Assembly (NCBI GenBank): GCA_017548165.1
Contig: JAFYMW010000068.1
Span: forward strand, 1 to 35,135
DNA from: Bacteroidaceae bacterium
GTDB lineage: Bacteria; Bacteroidota; Bacteroidia; Bacteroidales; Bacteroidaceae
Length of the DNA stretch: 35,135 nt
Reading direction: 5' to 3'
This document shows positions 8,882-15,329 of this stretch, piece by piece. The position numbers and the translations under genes were made by a program. Each line of letters begins with the position of its first letter. Positions within the stretch are counted from its first letter, which is position 1. The notes beneath the pieces are model-generated. The model was given only the letters and a program-made list of their open reading frames with translations. It did no database searches and was not told where the DNA came from.

Positions 8882-9043
8882 TTAATCCAAAGGAGAGAAC
8901 TGATCAGCACCAACATCACATAGAGGACAGAAGAAATCTTCTGGAAGATCCTCAAATGCTGTACCTGGGGCTATATTCTGCTCGGGAACACCTACTTCTG
9001 GGTCATATTCCCATCCGCAAACATCGCAGACATACTTTTTCAT
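8882..9043 (-). CDS. Rubredoxin
   Basis: This 53-aa protein, read directly from the bases, starts [18 protein letters not shown] and ends ADQFSPLD. The four iron ligands are C6 and C9 (CDVC) and C39 and C42 (CPLC). The aromatic W11 and Y13 and the [11 protein letters not shown] stretch are classic for rubredoxin, and the length is normal. It carries single electrons at a mononuclear Fe(Cys)4 centre in the cytoplasm. Rubrerythrin lies 88 bases upstream on the same strand, so the pair probably forms an electron donor and peroxidase module. No separate TAnnTTTG promoter was seen between them. Confidence 0.95.
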   Translation of the reverse strand: MKKYVCDVCGWEYDPEVGVPEQNIAPGTAFEDLPEDFFCPLCDVGADQFSPLD

Positions 9044-9077
9044 AAAATATCAACTTTAATATTCATTCATCTCTCAT

Positions 9078-9120
9078 CCATTACATGTACTATTATCATA
9101 GAATACAAGTACAATAATGG
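9078..9120 (-). other. Stem-loop between rubrerythrin and rubredoxin
   Basis: CCATTACATGTACT (9078-9091) pairs with AGTACAATAATGG (9108-9120) with one bulged base and a 16-base loop. On the coding (minus) strand no U-run follows. It is therefore more likely an mRNA processing or stabilising hairpin than a strong terminator. Confidence 0.35.
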
Positions 9121-9131
9121 AATGTGAGAAA

Positions 9132-9668
9132 TTAATAATTATCTACATGAATCTCGAAGTAGGCCTGTGGGTGTGCACAAGTGGGGCACAACTCAGGAGC
9201 CTTCTCGCCAACTACGATATGACCACAGTTGCGGCATTCCCATACCTTAACATCACTCTTGGCAAAAACTTCCTGCAACTCAACATTCTTCAACAATGCA
9301 CGATAGCGCTCCTCATGACGCTTCTCGATGGCTGCTACCAGACGGAACTTCATGGCAAGAGCCTTGAAACCCTCCTCTTCGGCAGTCTTGGCAAAACCCT
9401 CGTACATATCAGTCCACTCATAGTTCTCGCCCTCAGCAGCGTGCAACAGATTCTCAGCGGTATTGCCGATACCTTCCAACTCCTTGAACCAAAGCTTGGC
9501 ATGCTCCTTCTCATTATCAGCAGTCTTCTGGAAAATCTCAGCAATCTGCTCAAAGCCTTCCTTCTTAGCCTTGGATGCAAAATATGTATACTTGTTTCTT
9601 GCCTGTGATTCACCAGCAAATGCTTCTAACAAGTTTTTCTCAGTCTGTGTTCCTTTGTACTTTGACAT
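9132..9668 (-). CDS. rbr: Rubrerythrin
   Basis: This 178-aa non-haem diiron peroxidase reduces hydrogen peroxide and protects anaerobes from oxygen exposure. The four-helix diiron domain holds GESQARNKY (E20), a second ligand group EKEHA (near 53-57) and a third and fourth in [10 protein letters not shown] and EKRHEER. The C-terminal rubredoxin-like domain has CRNCG and CPTC as iron ligands, ending [13 protein letters not shown]. Length and domain order are standard. It has its own strong promoter and leads into the small rubredoxin gene. Confidence 0.97.
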   Translation of the reverse strand: MSKYKGTQTEKNLLEAFAGESQARNKYTYFASKAKKEGFEQIAEIFQKTADNEKEHAKLWFKELEGIGNTAENLLHAAEGENYEWTDMYEGFAKTAEEEGFKALAMKFRLVAAIEKRHEERYRALLKNVELQEVFAKSDVKVWECRNCGHIVVGEKAPELCPTCAHPQAYFEIHVDNY

Positions 9669-9730
9669 AATCGTTTGGTATTTAATGGTTAATTAATTAG
9701 TTTTTTAGTTATTTGTTTTTGTAATCACTA

Positions 9731-9761
9731 CAAAGGTACAGCGTTTTCTGATTATGTGCAA
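9731..9761 (-). promoter_or_regulatory. Promoter of rubrerythrin
   Basis: On the minus strand TTG (9759-9761), 20 bases, TACCTTTG (9731-9738): a consensus Bacteroidota promoter. The leader to the ATG at 9668 is about 55 bases. No obvious OxyR or PerR site was recognised by eye. Confidence 0.7.
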
Positions 9762-9783
9762 GCATTTATTGAGAAATTATTTG

Positions 9784-9791
9784 TATTTTTG
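9784..9791 (+). promoter_or_regulatory. Possible -7 box for the lrgA-lrgB operon
   Basis: TATTTTTG fits TAnnTTTG, but no good TTTG lies 19-21 bases upstream. If used, the leader before the ATG at 9888 would be about 90 bases. Confidence 0.3.
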
Positions 9792-9887
9792 CAACAATTT
9801 TAAAGCCTAAACATTTTTTAAGAAAGTAGAAGATTTACACATTATATATTTATATAGACACTTTCGTGCCGTAGAACTAACAGAAAA

Positions 9888-10271
9888 ATGCGATACGTAT
9901 TACAACTGCTCTTAATCATAGCCTTTTCTTTTATGGGCGAGATACTGCAACACATACTCCCCTTCCCTATTCCAGCAAGCATCTATGGGATAGCTTTGCT
10001 CTATGGTGCACTACAACTGGGCTGGATTAAGGTGAAGCACATCCGCGAAGTGAGCACCACACTGATTATGGCCATGCCAGTGATGTTCGTTCCACCAGCA
10101 GTAGGACTGATGAGCACATGGAACGAAGTTGCCGACAATTACATCAAGTACCTGATTATCATTGTAACCAGTACCTTCATAGTCATGGGCACATCAGCGC
10201 TGTTGGTGCAAAGTATCATAGGTAAAAAGGACAACAAGAACAAAAACAACGAGACCACCAACAATGCATAA
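9888..10271 (+). CDS. CidA/LrgA family holin-like membrane protein
   Basis: This 127-aa integral membrane protein has four predicted hydrophobic helices: MRYVLQLLLIIAFSFMGEIL, then the FPIPASIYGIALLYGALQLG stretch, TTLIMAMPVMFVPPAVGLM, and YLIIIVTSTFIVMGTSALLV. FPIPASIYG and FVPPAVGLM are the family signature. The tail is short and polar. CidA/LrgA proteins resemble holins and affect murein hydrolase activity and programmed lysis in Staphylococcus; in plants an LrgAB fusion transports glycolate. It overlaps functionally with lrgB, 6 bases downstream. The CidA or LrgA subtype cannot be told from sequence alone. Confidence 0.9.
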   Translation: MRYVLQLLLIIAFSFMGEILQHILPFPIPASIYGIALLYGALQLGWIKVKHIREVSTTLIMAMPVMFVPPAVGLMSTWNEVADNYIKYLIIIVTSTFIVMGTSALLVQSIIGKKDNKNKNNETTNNA

Positions 10272-10277
10272 ACACAG

Positions 10278-10970
10278 ATGAAACAATTTCTCAACGACTC
10301 GATATACCTCGGAGTACTTCTCACCATAGGCAGCTACGGAATTGGTTTATGGCTGAAGAAGAAAACGGGATGGGCTATATTCAATCCTTTACTCATAGGC
10401 ATATTGCTATGTATGGGCACATTGTTCCTTGCCGACATACCATACGCAACCTATCAACAGGGCAGTAGCATGATAAGCTATATGCTCACTCCAGCAACAA
10501 TATGTTTGGCAGTACCGATGTATGAACAAATGCAGCATCTTAAGCGCAACCCTATAGCAGTGTCAGTAGGCATAATATCAGGAGTGTTATCCAGCATGAT
10601 ATGCATACTGCTAATGGTAATGCTGATGGGTATGAATCATAACGACTATATAACATTGCTTCCTAAGTCCATTACCACAGCCATTGGAATTGGTGTGAGC
10701 GAGGTGCTCGGAGGAAATGTACCTGTTACCATCATGGCCATAGTCATCACAGGTATTACCGGCAATATCATTGCAGAGAAGTTTCTGAAACTTATAGGCA
10801 TCACCCACCCCATAGCACGAGGAGTAGCCATAGGGACAGCCTCGCATGTAATCGGCACCTCCAAGGCCATGGAGATGGGAGAAACCGAAGGTGCCATGAG
10901 TTCATTGGCAATTGTCACAAGCGGTATTGTCACCGTATTGCTAGCTCCATTGCTATCGATGCTTTACTGA
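10278..10970 (+). CDS. lrgB: LrgB family antiholin-like/transport protein
   Basis: This 230-aa protein has about seven membrane segments. Family marks are FNPLLIGILLCM near the start, TPATICLAVPMYEQ near residue 75, LLPKSITTAIGIGVSE near 125, and ARGVAIGTASHVIGTSKAMEMGETEGAMSSLAI near 175-210. It is the partner of the upstream LrgA/CidA protein (6-base gap, clearly one operon). The pair modulates autolysis or exports small organic acids in other bacteria; which applies here is not visible from the sequence. Confidence 0.95.
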   Translation: MKQFLNDSIYLGVLLTIGSYGIGLWLKKKTGWAIFNPLLIGILLCMGTLFLADIPYATYQQGSSMISYMLTPATICLAVPMYEQMQHLKRNPIAVSVGIISGVLSSMICILLMVMLMGMNHNDYITLLPKSITTAIGIGVSEVLGGNVPVTIMAIVITGITGNIIAEKFLKLIGITHPIARGVAIGTASHVIGTSKAMEMGETEGAMSSLAIVTSGIVTVLLAPLLSMLY

Positions 10971-11016
10971 CTTTTGTAACCATAATGAGAATTAACAACC
11001 TTCATTCTAATATACT

Positions 11017-11310
11017 ATGTACCAAAAGTTTATCATCACACAGCAAGGAACATTAAAGTTCGGTTTCGTCTTCCTCCACTATGACCTCCTTGCTCCAGGC
11101 GAAAATATGGCCTATGGCGGAGGACTATGGAAGCACGACCCGTCACGCGATGCCATATTACTATATGGCCGCTCGTTCGACTTTGGTTTGCCACAGTTTG
11201 AACAGCTAAAGAACATTGATTGGAAAGGTTGTGGTGGTACACCCAAACCACTCTTCTTCCTCCCACAATGGCCCGATGAATCTATCTTGGAACCTGTCTT
11301 TGTTAGGTAA
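11017..11310 (+). CDS. Small conserved-looking protein of unknown function
   Basis: This 97-aa protein begins MYQKFIITQQGTLKFGFVFL and ends with WPDESILEPVFVR. I do not recognise a named domain. It is rich in aromatic and glycine residues (YGGGLWKHD, LLYGRSFDFG, DWKGCGGTPKPLFFLPQWP) with no signal peptide or membrane helix. It looks like a compact soluble beta-rich protein. It follows lrgB by 46 bases on the same strand and may share its transcript. The conserved-looking composition and good reading frame argue that it is real. No function is proposed. Confidence 0.65.
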   Translation: MYQKFIITQQGTLKFGFVFLHYDLLAPGENMAYGGGLWKHDPSRDAILLYGRSFDFGLPQFEQLKNIDWKGCGGTPKPLFFLPQWPDESILEPVFVR

Positions 11311-11384
11311 AAAGACACAAGTTTATTTTTCTTAAAATTACCTTAATTCTACTAAGGTACAAATATCAGTAAGAAAAAATAAAC

Positions 11385-11392
11385 TATCTTTG
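11385..11392 (+). promoter_or_regulatory. -7 box upstream of the glutaredoxin-like gene
   Basis: TATCTTTG fits the Bacteroidota -7 consensus, but a -33 TTTG is not evident. The inferred start near 11399 places a 21-codon upstream frame (11402-11467) at the very beginning of the message. Confidence 0.45.
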
Positions 11393-11463
11393 TCTGCAGA
11401 AATGTTCTATGCTATGAACAAAACACTATCAAAGAAACAACACTTTACAAAAAACATTAGGCT

Positions 11464-11796
11464 ATGATTAAGGTATATGTAATGCAGACATGCCCCGATT
11501 GTGCTGCCGTAAAACAACAAGCTATGAGCGACCCTCGTCTGCAACTGATAGACATTGGCGAACAGGCAAAAAATCTGAAACAGTTCCTGAATCTTCGCGA
11601 CACCAACACCGCCTTCGACAAAGTGCGTCAACGTGGCAACATAGGCATACCGTGTTTCATATTCCCCGACGGCACTATAACTTTCTCTACAGAAAAAGCC
11701 AACCTGATGCTCAAGGACATGCCCATCCCCATTACCCACGAAGAAGAGAATACAGAGGAAAACCAGTCTTGTAGCATTGATGGTTCGGGTTGCTAA
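11464..11796 (+). CDS. Glutaredoxin-like thiol protein
   Basis: This 110-aa protein has a thioredoxin-fold look: strand MIKVYVMQT, then CPDC (C10-C13) as a redox pair, and the cis-proline loop NIGIPCFIFPDG near residue 61. The C-terminus ends CSIDGSGC, giving two more cysteines that could form a resolving disulfide or bind metal. It is shorter in its helices than classical glutaredoxin. It sits 53 bases before msrC on the same strand, which suggests a small thiol/methionine repair operon. The substrate is unknown. The start overlaps the end of a 21-codon upstream frame by four bases. Confidence 0.8.
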   Translation: MIKVYVMQTCPDCAAVKQQAMSDPRLQLIDIGEQAKNLKQFLNLRDTNTAFDKVRQRGNIGIPCFIFPDGTITFSTEKANLMLKDMPIPITHEEENTEENQSCSIDGSGC

Positions 11797-11849
11797 AAAG
11801 GAAGGAATACAATAAAGATAATTTTTAACTCTGACACTCCGTATACTAT

Positions 11850-12329
11850 ATGGCAGAAGAACTTGTAGTACAAGGAAGCACAAAGGAAGAACTATACCAG
11901 AATTTATTCCCACAGATAGAATCGCTACTCGAAGGCGAAACCGATCTCATTGCCAATATGGCCAACCTGGCAGCATGCTTAAAGGAAACCTTCGATTTCT
12001 GGTGGGTTGGTTTCTATCGTGTCAAGAACGGAGAACTCATATTAGGCCCCTTCCAAGGACCTGTGGCATGCATGCACATACGCAAAGGATGCGGTGTGTG
12101 TGGCACGGCATGGCAACAGGAGAGTACTATCATTGTACCCGATGTTGATTTATTTCCTGGTCACATAGCTTGTAGCAGTGCTTCGCGCTCCGAAATAGTA
12201 GTACCAGTGTTCAGCCAAGACAACGTCATCGCTGTCCTTGACATAGATAGCGAGTTCCTCTCCACCTTTGATTACACAGACCAATACTGGCTCGAAAAAA
12301 TCTGCAAACTATTACAAGACGGACAATAG
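11850..12329 (+). CDS. msrC: Free methionine-(R)-sulfoxide reductase (GAF domain)
   Basis: This 159-aa single GAF-domain enzyme reduces free methionine-R-sulfoxide. Its three cysteines C74, C84 and C108 have the same spacing as C84, C94 and C118 of the E. coli enzyme. The motifs WWVGFYRV, LGPFQGPVAC, GVCGTAW and SSASRSEIVVPVF are all present. It is cytoplasmic and uses thioredoxin-like electron donors. The upstream glutaredoxin-like protein might be its reductant, though this is inference. It ends convergently with serB, 51 bases away. Confidence 0.94.
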   Translation: MAEELVVQGSTKEELYQNLFPQIESLLEGETDLIANMANLAACLKETFDFWWVGFYRVKNGELILGPFQGPVACMHIRKGCGVCGTAWQQESTIIVPDVDLFPGHIACSSASRSEIVVPVFSQDNVIAVLDIDSEFLSTFDYTDQYWLEKICKLLQDGQ

Positions 12330-12380
12330 TCTATAGCCGATGGATATTGCACTCATCGTTAGTCGTTAAACGCTAATCGT

Positions 12381-13610
12381 CTACTGTGCCTTGGCATCAA
12401 GGTAGCTATCCTTGAAACCGAGGAAATAAAGTACACCATCAAGACCAATGGTATTGATAGACTGACGTGCATTAGCGACAACACGAGGTTTGGCATGGAA
12501 AGCAATGCCTAAACCTGCCGCAGCAAGCATTGGAAGGTCATTGGCTCCATCTCCTACGGCAATAGTCTGTTCCATATCAACACGTTCCACTTGAGCTATG
12601 AGACGCAACAGTTCGGCCTTGCGTTTGCCATCAACTACCTCACCAACATAGTTACCCGTAAGGTGACCTGTCTCGTCAACCTCAAGTTCATTGGCATATA
12701 CATAGTCAATACCATATTTCTTCTGTATATACTGACCGAAGAAGGTGAAACCACCAGAGAGGATGGCAATTTTGTAACCATAGCTCTTAAGTACATACAT
12801 CAGTCGGTCCACGCCCTCAGTAAACGGCAAGTTTTCAGCAATATCCTGCATTACACTGACATCAAGTCCCTTTAGCAACTGACATCTGCGACGAAAACTC
12901 TCACAGAAATCTATTTCGCCACGCATGGCTTGTTCTGTAATAGCAGCAACCTGGTCGTAAACACCATGTCGGCGTGCCAATTCATCAATAACCTCAGCCT
13001 GTATAAGCGTAGAGTCCATATCAAAGCAGATGAGACGACGCATGCGACGATACATGTTATCACGCTGGAAAGAACAGTCTACCGCCATCTCACCCGAGAG
13101 ACGCAAAAGCTGCGCCTGCATCTGCTCACGATCCTTGGGAGTACCTCTGAGAGAAAACTGTATGCATGCTCTTGTCTTTTCCGCTGGGCGTTCTATGCTT
13201 TGGCGACCACTAAGACGGCGTACGGCATCGATATTAAGCCCCTGGTCTACAATAAGGTGCGTCACAGCACCTATCTGTCTTGCATCAAGACTACGACCTA
13301 AGATAGTGAGAATGTATCGATTCTTGCCCTGTCGGGACACCCATGCCTCGTATTCTTCCATAGTAACTGGAGCAAACTTTATATTCACACCCAGTTCACT
13401 GGTTTTGAAGAGCAATTCCTTCATCACCTTACCACTAAAGTCCTCGTCGACACGAATAAGTATACCCATGCTAAGGGTAGCGTGTATGACAGCCTGACCG
13501 ATATCCTGAATATGAACACCGTACTGTGATAGAATATCCATAATGTCGGCCGTAAGTCCAGGACGGTCGGCACCAGTGATGCGTACAAGCATCAGTTCTT
13601 CCTTGCTCAT
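12381..13610 (-). CDS. serB: Phosphoserine phosphatase with N-terminal ACT domains
   Basis: This enzyme removes phosphate from L-3-phosphoserine, the last step of serine synthesis. It has 409 aa. Two ACT-like domains fill about residues 1-175 (LVRITGADRPGLTADIMDIL, then YILTILGRSLDARQIGAVTH). The HAD phosphatase core starts with FDMDSTLIQAEVIDE; D197 is the nucleophile and D199 the acid. Motif II is ILSGGF and motif III/IV is GDGANDLPML. The ACT part may sense serine. It lies 21 bases after the S1/P1 nuclease gene and probably shares its promoter. Confidence 0.97.
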   Translation of the reverse strand: MSKEELMLVRITGADRPGLTADIMDILSQYGVHIQDIGQAVIHATLSMGILIRVDEDFSGKVMKELLFKTSELGVNIKFAPVTMEEYEAWVSRQGKNRYILTILGRSLDARQIGAVTHLIVDQGLNIDAVRRLSGRQSIERPAEKTRACIQFSLRGTPKDREQMQAQLLRLSGEMAVDCSFQRDNMYRRMRRLICFDMDSTLIQAEVIDELARRHGVYDQVAAITEQAMRGEIDFCESFRRRCQLLKGLDVSVMQDIAENLPFTEGVDRLMYVLKSYGYKIAILSGGFTFFGQYIQKKYGIDYVYANELEVDETGHLTGNYVGEVVDGKRKAELLRLIAQVERVDMEQTIAVGDGANDLPMLAAAGLGIAFHAKPRVVANARQSINTIGLDGVLYFLGFKDSYLDAKAQ

Positions 13611-13631
13611 GACAGATATAAAATATATGAG

Positions 13632-14423
13632 TTAGAAAATACTGTTTAAGATATAAGCTAAACGAAGTCCTCCGCGCAAAAGCTGTTGCTCGGCAACAGG
13701 AGTCCATTGTGCAACATAATCGTACGACAATTTGCTACCTTGAGGTGCACCTTCGTAGACTTGTGTTGTTATCTGATATGTTTCCTCTGCCCACTGATGT
13801 ATTGTTCCCTCACAAATATGCTTACGTTCCTTACGAGTGGTTCTGTTTACTTGGTCGGCCCACTCTGTATAACTCCATTTGTGTCCGCTCTCAAGCACAT
13901 CAGTATCCCATATGCCGTGCAAATTCTTATCCTTGCCGAAATAATTCACAATCCATTTATTACCACCAAGGTCGGTCTTATGTCCCATATGCATGGGTTG
14001 ATGCAAATCGCCCATAAAATGTACCAGCATCTTCAATGCCAGACGCTTAGACTGGAAAGATGATTTTCTATCCTTGAGCACCTCTATCTGTTGCTCTATG
14101 GCTGTAACCACATCACCTTTGGGTTCAAGAGGTGCCTCGGCGTATTCTATTCCCTCATCTATATTCTTATAGTGCCAAGTCTTAGTATAAGCATATTCTG
14201 GGGTGTGACTAGCATTATCCATCCAATTACTCCAATATATCATGGACTTGCCCTCAAGAAGTTTTTTCACGGCCTTACGAGCTTTGGCATTAAGATGGCG
14301 CGACGCTATCTCGCATGTAACATCATGTCCCTTCTGTCCCCATCCCAAAGCATCAACATTAACACAGAAGATTAATGCCGAGAGAGCAAAAAACTTAGCA
14401 AATATACAGGAAATCCTTGTCAT
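13632..14423 (-). CDS. S1/P1-type zinc nuclease, secreted
   Basis: This 263-aa protein has a signal peptide (SCIFAKFFALSALIFCVNVD-ALG). The mature chain probably starts at GWGQKGH, where W28 and H33 supply zinc ligands. Other ligands are the D in SNWMD, the H in TWHYKNID, H and D in LVHFMGDLHQPMH, and H and D in LHGIWDTDV. All three zinc sites therefore look complete, so it should cleave single-stranded DNA and RNA, and 3'-nucleotides, in the periplasm or outside the cell. The length matches the family. It is the first gene of a pair with serB, an unrelated cytoplasmic enzyme. Confidence 0.93.
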   Translation of the reverse strand: MTRISCIFAKFFALSALIFCVNVDALGWGQKGHDVTCEIASRHLNAKARKAVKKLLEGKSMIYWSNWMDNASHTPEYAYTKTWHYKNIDEGIEYAEAPLEPKGDVVTAIEQQIEVLKDRKSSFQSKRLALKMLVHFMGDLHQPMHMGHKTDLGGNKWIVNYFGKDKNLHGIWDTDVLESGHKWSYTEWADQVNRTTRKERKHICEGTIHQWAEETYQITTQVYEGAPQGSKLSYDYVAQWTPVAEQQLLRGGLRLAYILNSIF

Positions 14424-14475
14424 AATTATTTCATTTTTAAAGATTCAAAATAGGATTTTACATAATATCACATAG

Positions 14476-14505
14476 CAAAGATACACTTTTTCGGTGAGAT
14501 TCAAA
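14476..14505 (-). promoter_or_regulatory. Promoter of the S1/P1 nuclease gene
   Basis: On the minus strand TTTG (14502-14505), 18 bases, TATCTTTG (14476-14483). The leader to the ATG is about 45 bases. Confidence 0.6.
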
Positions 14506-14544
14506 AATTAACCTTCCTGTTTTGTATATTCGACCATGAAAAAA

Positions 14545-14566
14545 ACTTGTATAACACGAAACAAGT
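14545..14566 (-). terminator. Weak terminator-like hairpin upstream of the nuclease promoter
   Basis: ACTTGT (14545-14550) and ACAAGT (14561-14566) with a 10-base loop; on the minus strand seven Ts follow. The 6-bp stem is AT-rich, so it is weak. It may stop read-through from the repeat island. Confidence 0.3.
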
Positions 14567-14574
14567 GTCTCTAA

Positions 14575-14694
14575 CTTTAACCCAAATCGGTCATTAGCGT
14601 TATGATGATAATAGCCTTATTTTTGAACCTTTTCGTTAAGCCAATTGAGCTTCATTAGCGCGTAACAGTCTAATGACAGATTCGGGTTTAAGGT
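14575..14694. repeat. Long imperfect inverted repeat (about 23-base arms)
   Basis: The left arm 14575-14597 contains CCCAAATCGGTCATTAG. The right arm 14672-14694, read on the minus strand, contains CCCGAATCTGTCATTAG. The arms differ at three or four positions including one single-base gap. A second nested hairpin pairs CATTAG (14652-14657) with CTAATG (14669-14674), and TCATTAGCG occurs as a direct repeat at 14591 and 14651. The roughly 75-base centre has no open frame. It looks like a palindromic intergenic element (REP or MITE type). Confidence 0.6.
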
Positions 14695-14774
14695 AAGTAA
14701 GATAAGTTCTTGCGATTGGGGATAATCATGGCCACCAAAAGAATGGAATAAATTCTTGCAAATATACCTATGTC

Positions 14775-14843
14775 CATAAGTATAGTAGTCTTACGCTCGT
14801 AAGTATAATACTCTTATGCTTGTAAGGATAGTATCGCGTTTTT
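14775..14843. repeat. 23-bp degenerate tandem repeat, three copies
   Basis: Units at 14775-14797, 14798-14820 and 14821-14843 share the core TAAGTATAGTA-CTTA-GCT. Junctions between units are themselves palindromic: CTTACG-CT-CGTAAG at 14790-14803 is perfect, and the next (CTTATG-CT-TGTAAG) is near-perfect. The third copy is diverged in its second half. Confidence 0.6.
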
Positions 14844-14962
14844 GATAGGTAAGTGTAGTGGTTAAGTAGAGTCCCAATGCGTCAGTATATTTTACCACAA
14901 ATCCAGTTGTCCATCGGGGGATAATCTATAATGGATAGCTGGCTTTCTAAATGCTCATTTAC

Positions 14963-14988
14963 TACCCTTACATCGCATTTTGAGGGTA
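14963..14988. repeat. Short hairpin
   Basis: TACCCT (14963-14968) and AGGGTA (14983-14988) with a 14-base loop. No U-run follows. Marginal alone, but one of several hairpins in this island. Confidence 0.3.
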
Positions 14989-15004
14989 TTATCTCAGTGA
15001 AATT

Positions 15005-15037
15005 GGTATTTTTAAGGGTTATTTTCATAAAAATACC
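15005..15037. repeat. 10-bp perfect hairpin
   Basis: GGTATTTTTA (15005-15014) and TAAAAATACC (15028-15037) with a 13-base loop. It is AT-rich and symmetric. It is not followed by a U-run on either strand, so it is probably not a terminator. Confidence 0.5.
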
Positions 15038-15068
15038 ACAAATTAGCACCTACAGAAGACATATTGCC

Positions 15069-15156
15069 TTGGCCGAGAAGATATACTGACTTGGCAAAGA
15101 CACTATACTGACATTGGCAAGTTACCGCGGTGATATTGGAGAGTTGATATATTGAC
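15069..15156. repeat. About 22-bp degenerate tandem repeat, four copies
   Basis: Units begin with TTGG at 15069, 15091, 15114 and 15136. The first two end in TATACTGAC and match at 17 of 22 positions. The fourth (15136-15156) ends in TATATTGAC. The third is the most diverged. The period is close to two helical turns. Confidence 0.55.
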
Positions 15157-15179
15157 CCACATTTCCATACATATAAAGC

Positions 15180-15243
15180 CTCTTGAGAAGCGAATCTTTG
15201 TACACGAACAAAATGCGCATTACAAATATACGATTCTCAAGAG
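15180..15243. repeat. 23-base inverted repeat with 18-base spacer
   Basis: The left arm is 15180-15202 (starts CTCTTGAGAA, ends TTTGTA). The right arm is 15221-15243 (ends TTCTCAAGAG). They match at 20 of 23 positions when inverted. The spacer ends in the palindrome ATGCGCAT (15213-15220). The right arm contains TATATTTG on the minus strand, a perfect -7 box, but no -33 box is placed correctly. It lies about 90 bases past the stop of the acyltransferase gene. Confidence 0.6.
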
Positions 15244-15329
15244 ACGTATTGTAAGGATTTTTGTACTACTTTGTCAAGTTATCTTTTCCCGCATCTTTCC
15301 GTCTAAATAAAGACAGGAGAACTGTGGTT

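Larger units (their letters stand above)
14424..15329. other. 0.9-kb non-coding intergenic region
   Basis: No frame here has a plausible protein. Apart from the nuclease promoter at its left edge, the stretch is made of the repeats listed separately: an inverted repeat, two tandem arrays with 22-23 bp period, two small hairpins and a second inverted repeat. Such density is unlike the rest of this tightly packed window. It may be an accumulation of mobile palindromic elements, a structured RNA, or an array of protein-binding sites. Confidence 0.7.

Noticed and set aside
11407-11913. A 168-codon minus-strand frame across the glutaredoxin-like gene and the start of msrC
   Set aside because: The opposite strand carries two recognisable genes with a -7 box; this frame has no domain.
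12330-12380. Imperfect hairpin between msrC and serB (CGTTAG with CTAATCG)
   Set aside because: Too many mismatches to call a convergent terminator.
14775-15156. CRISPR array
   Set aside because: The repeat units are contiguous with no unique spacers, they are degenerate, and there are no cas genes in the window.
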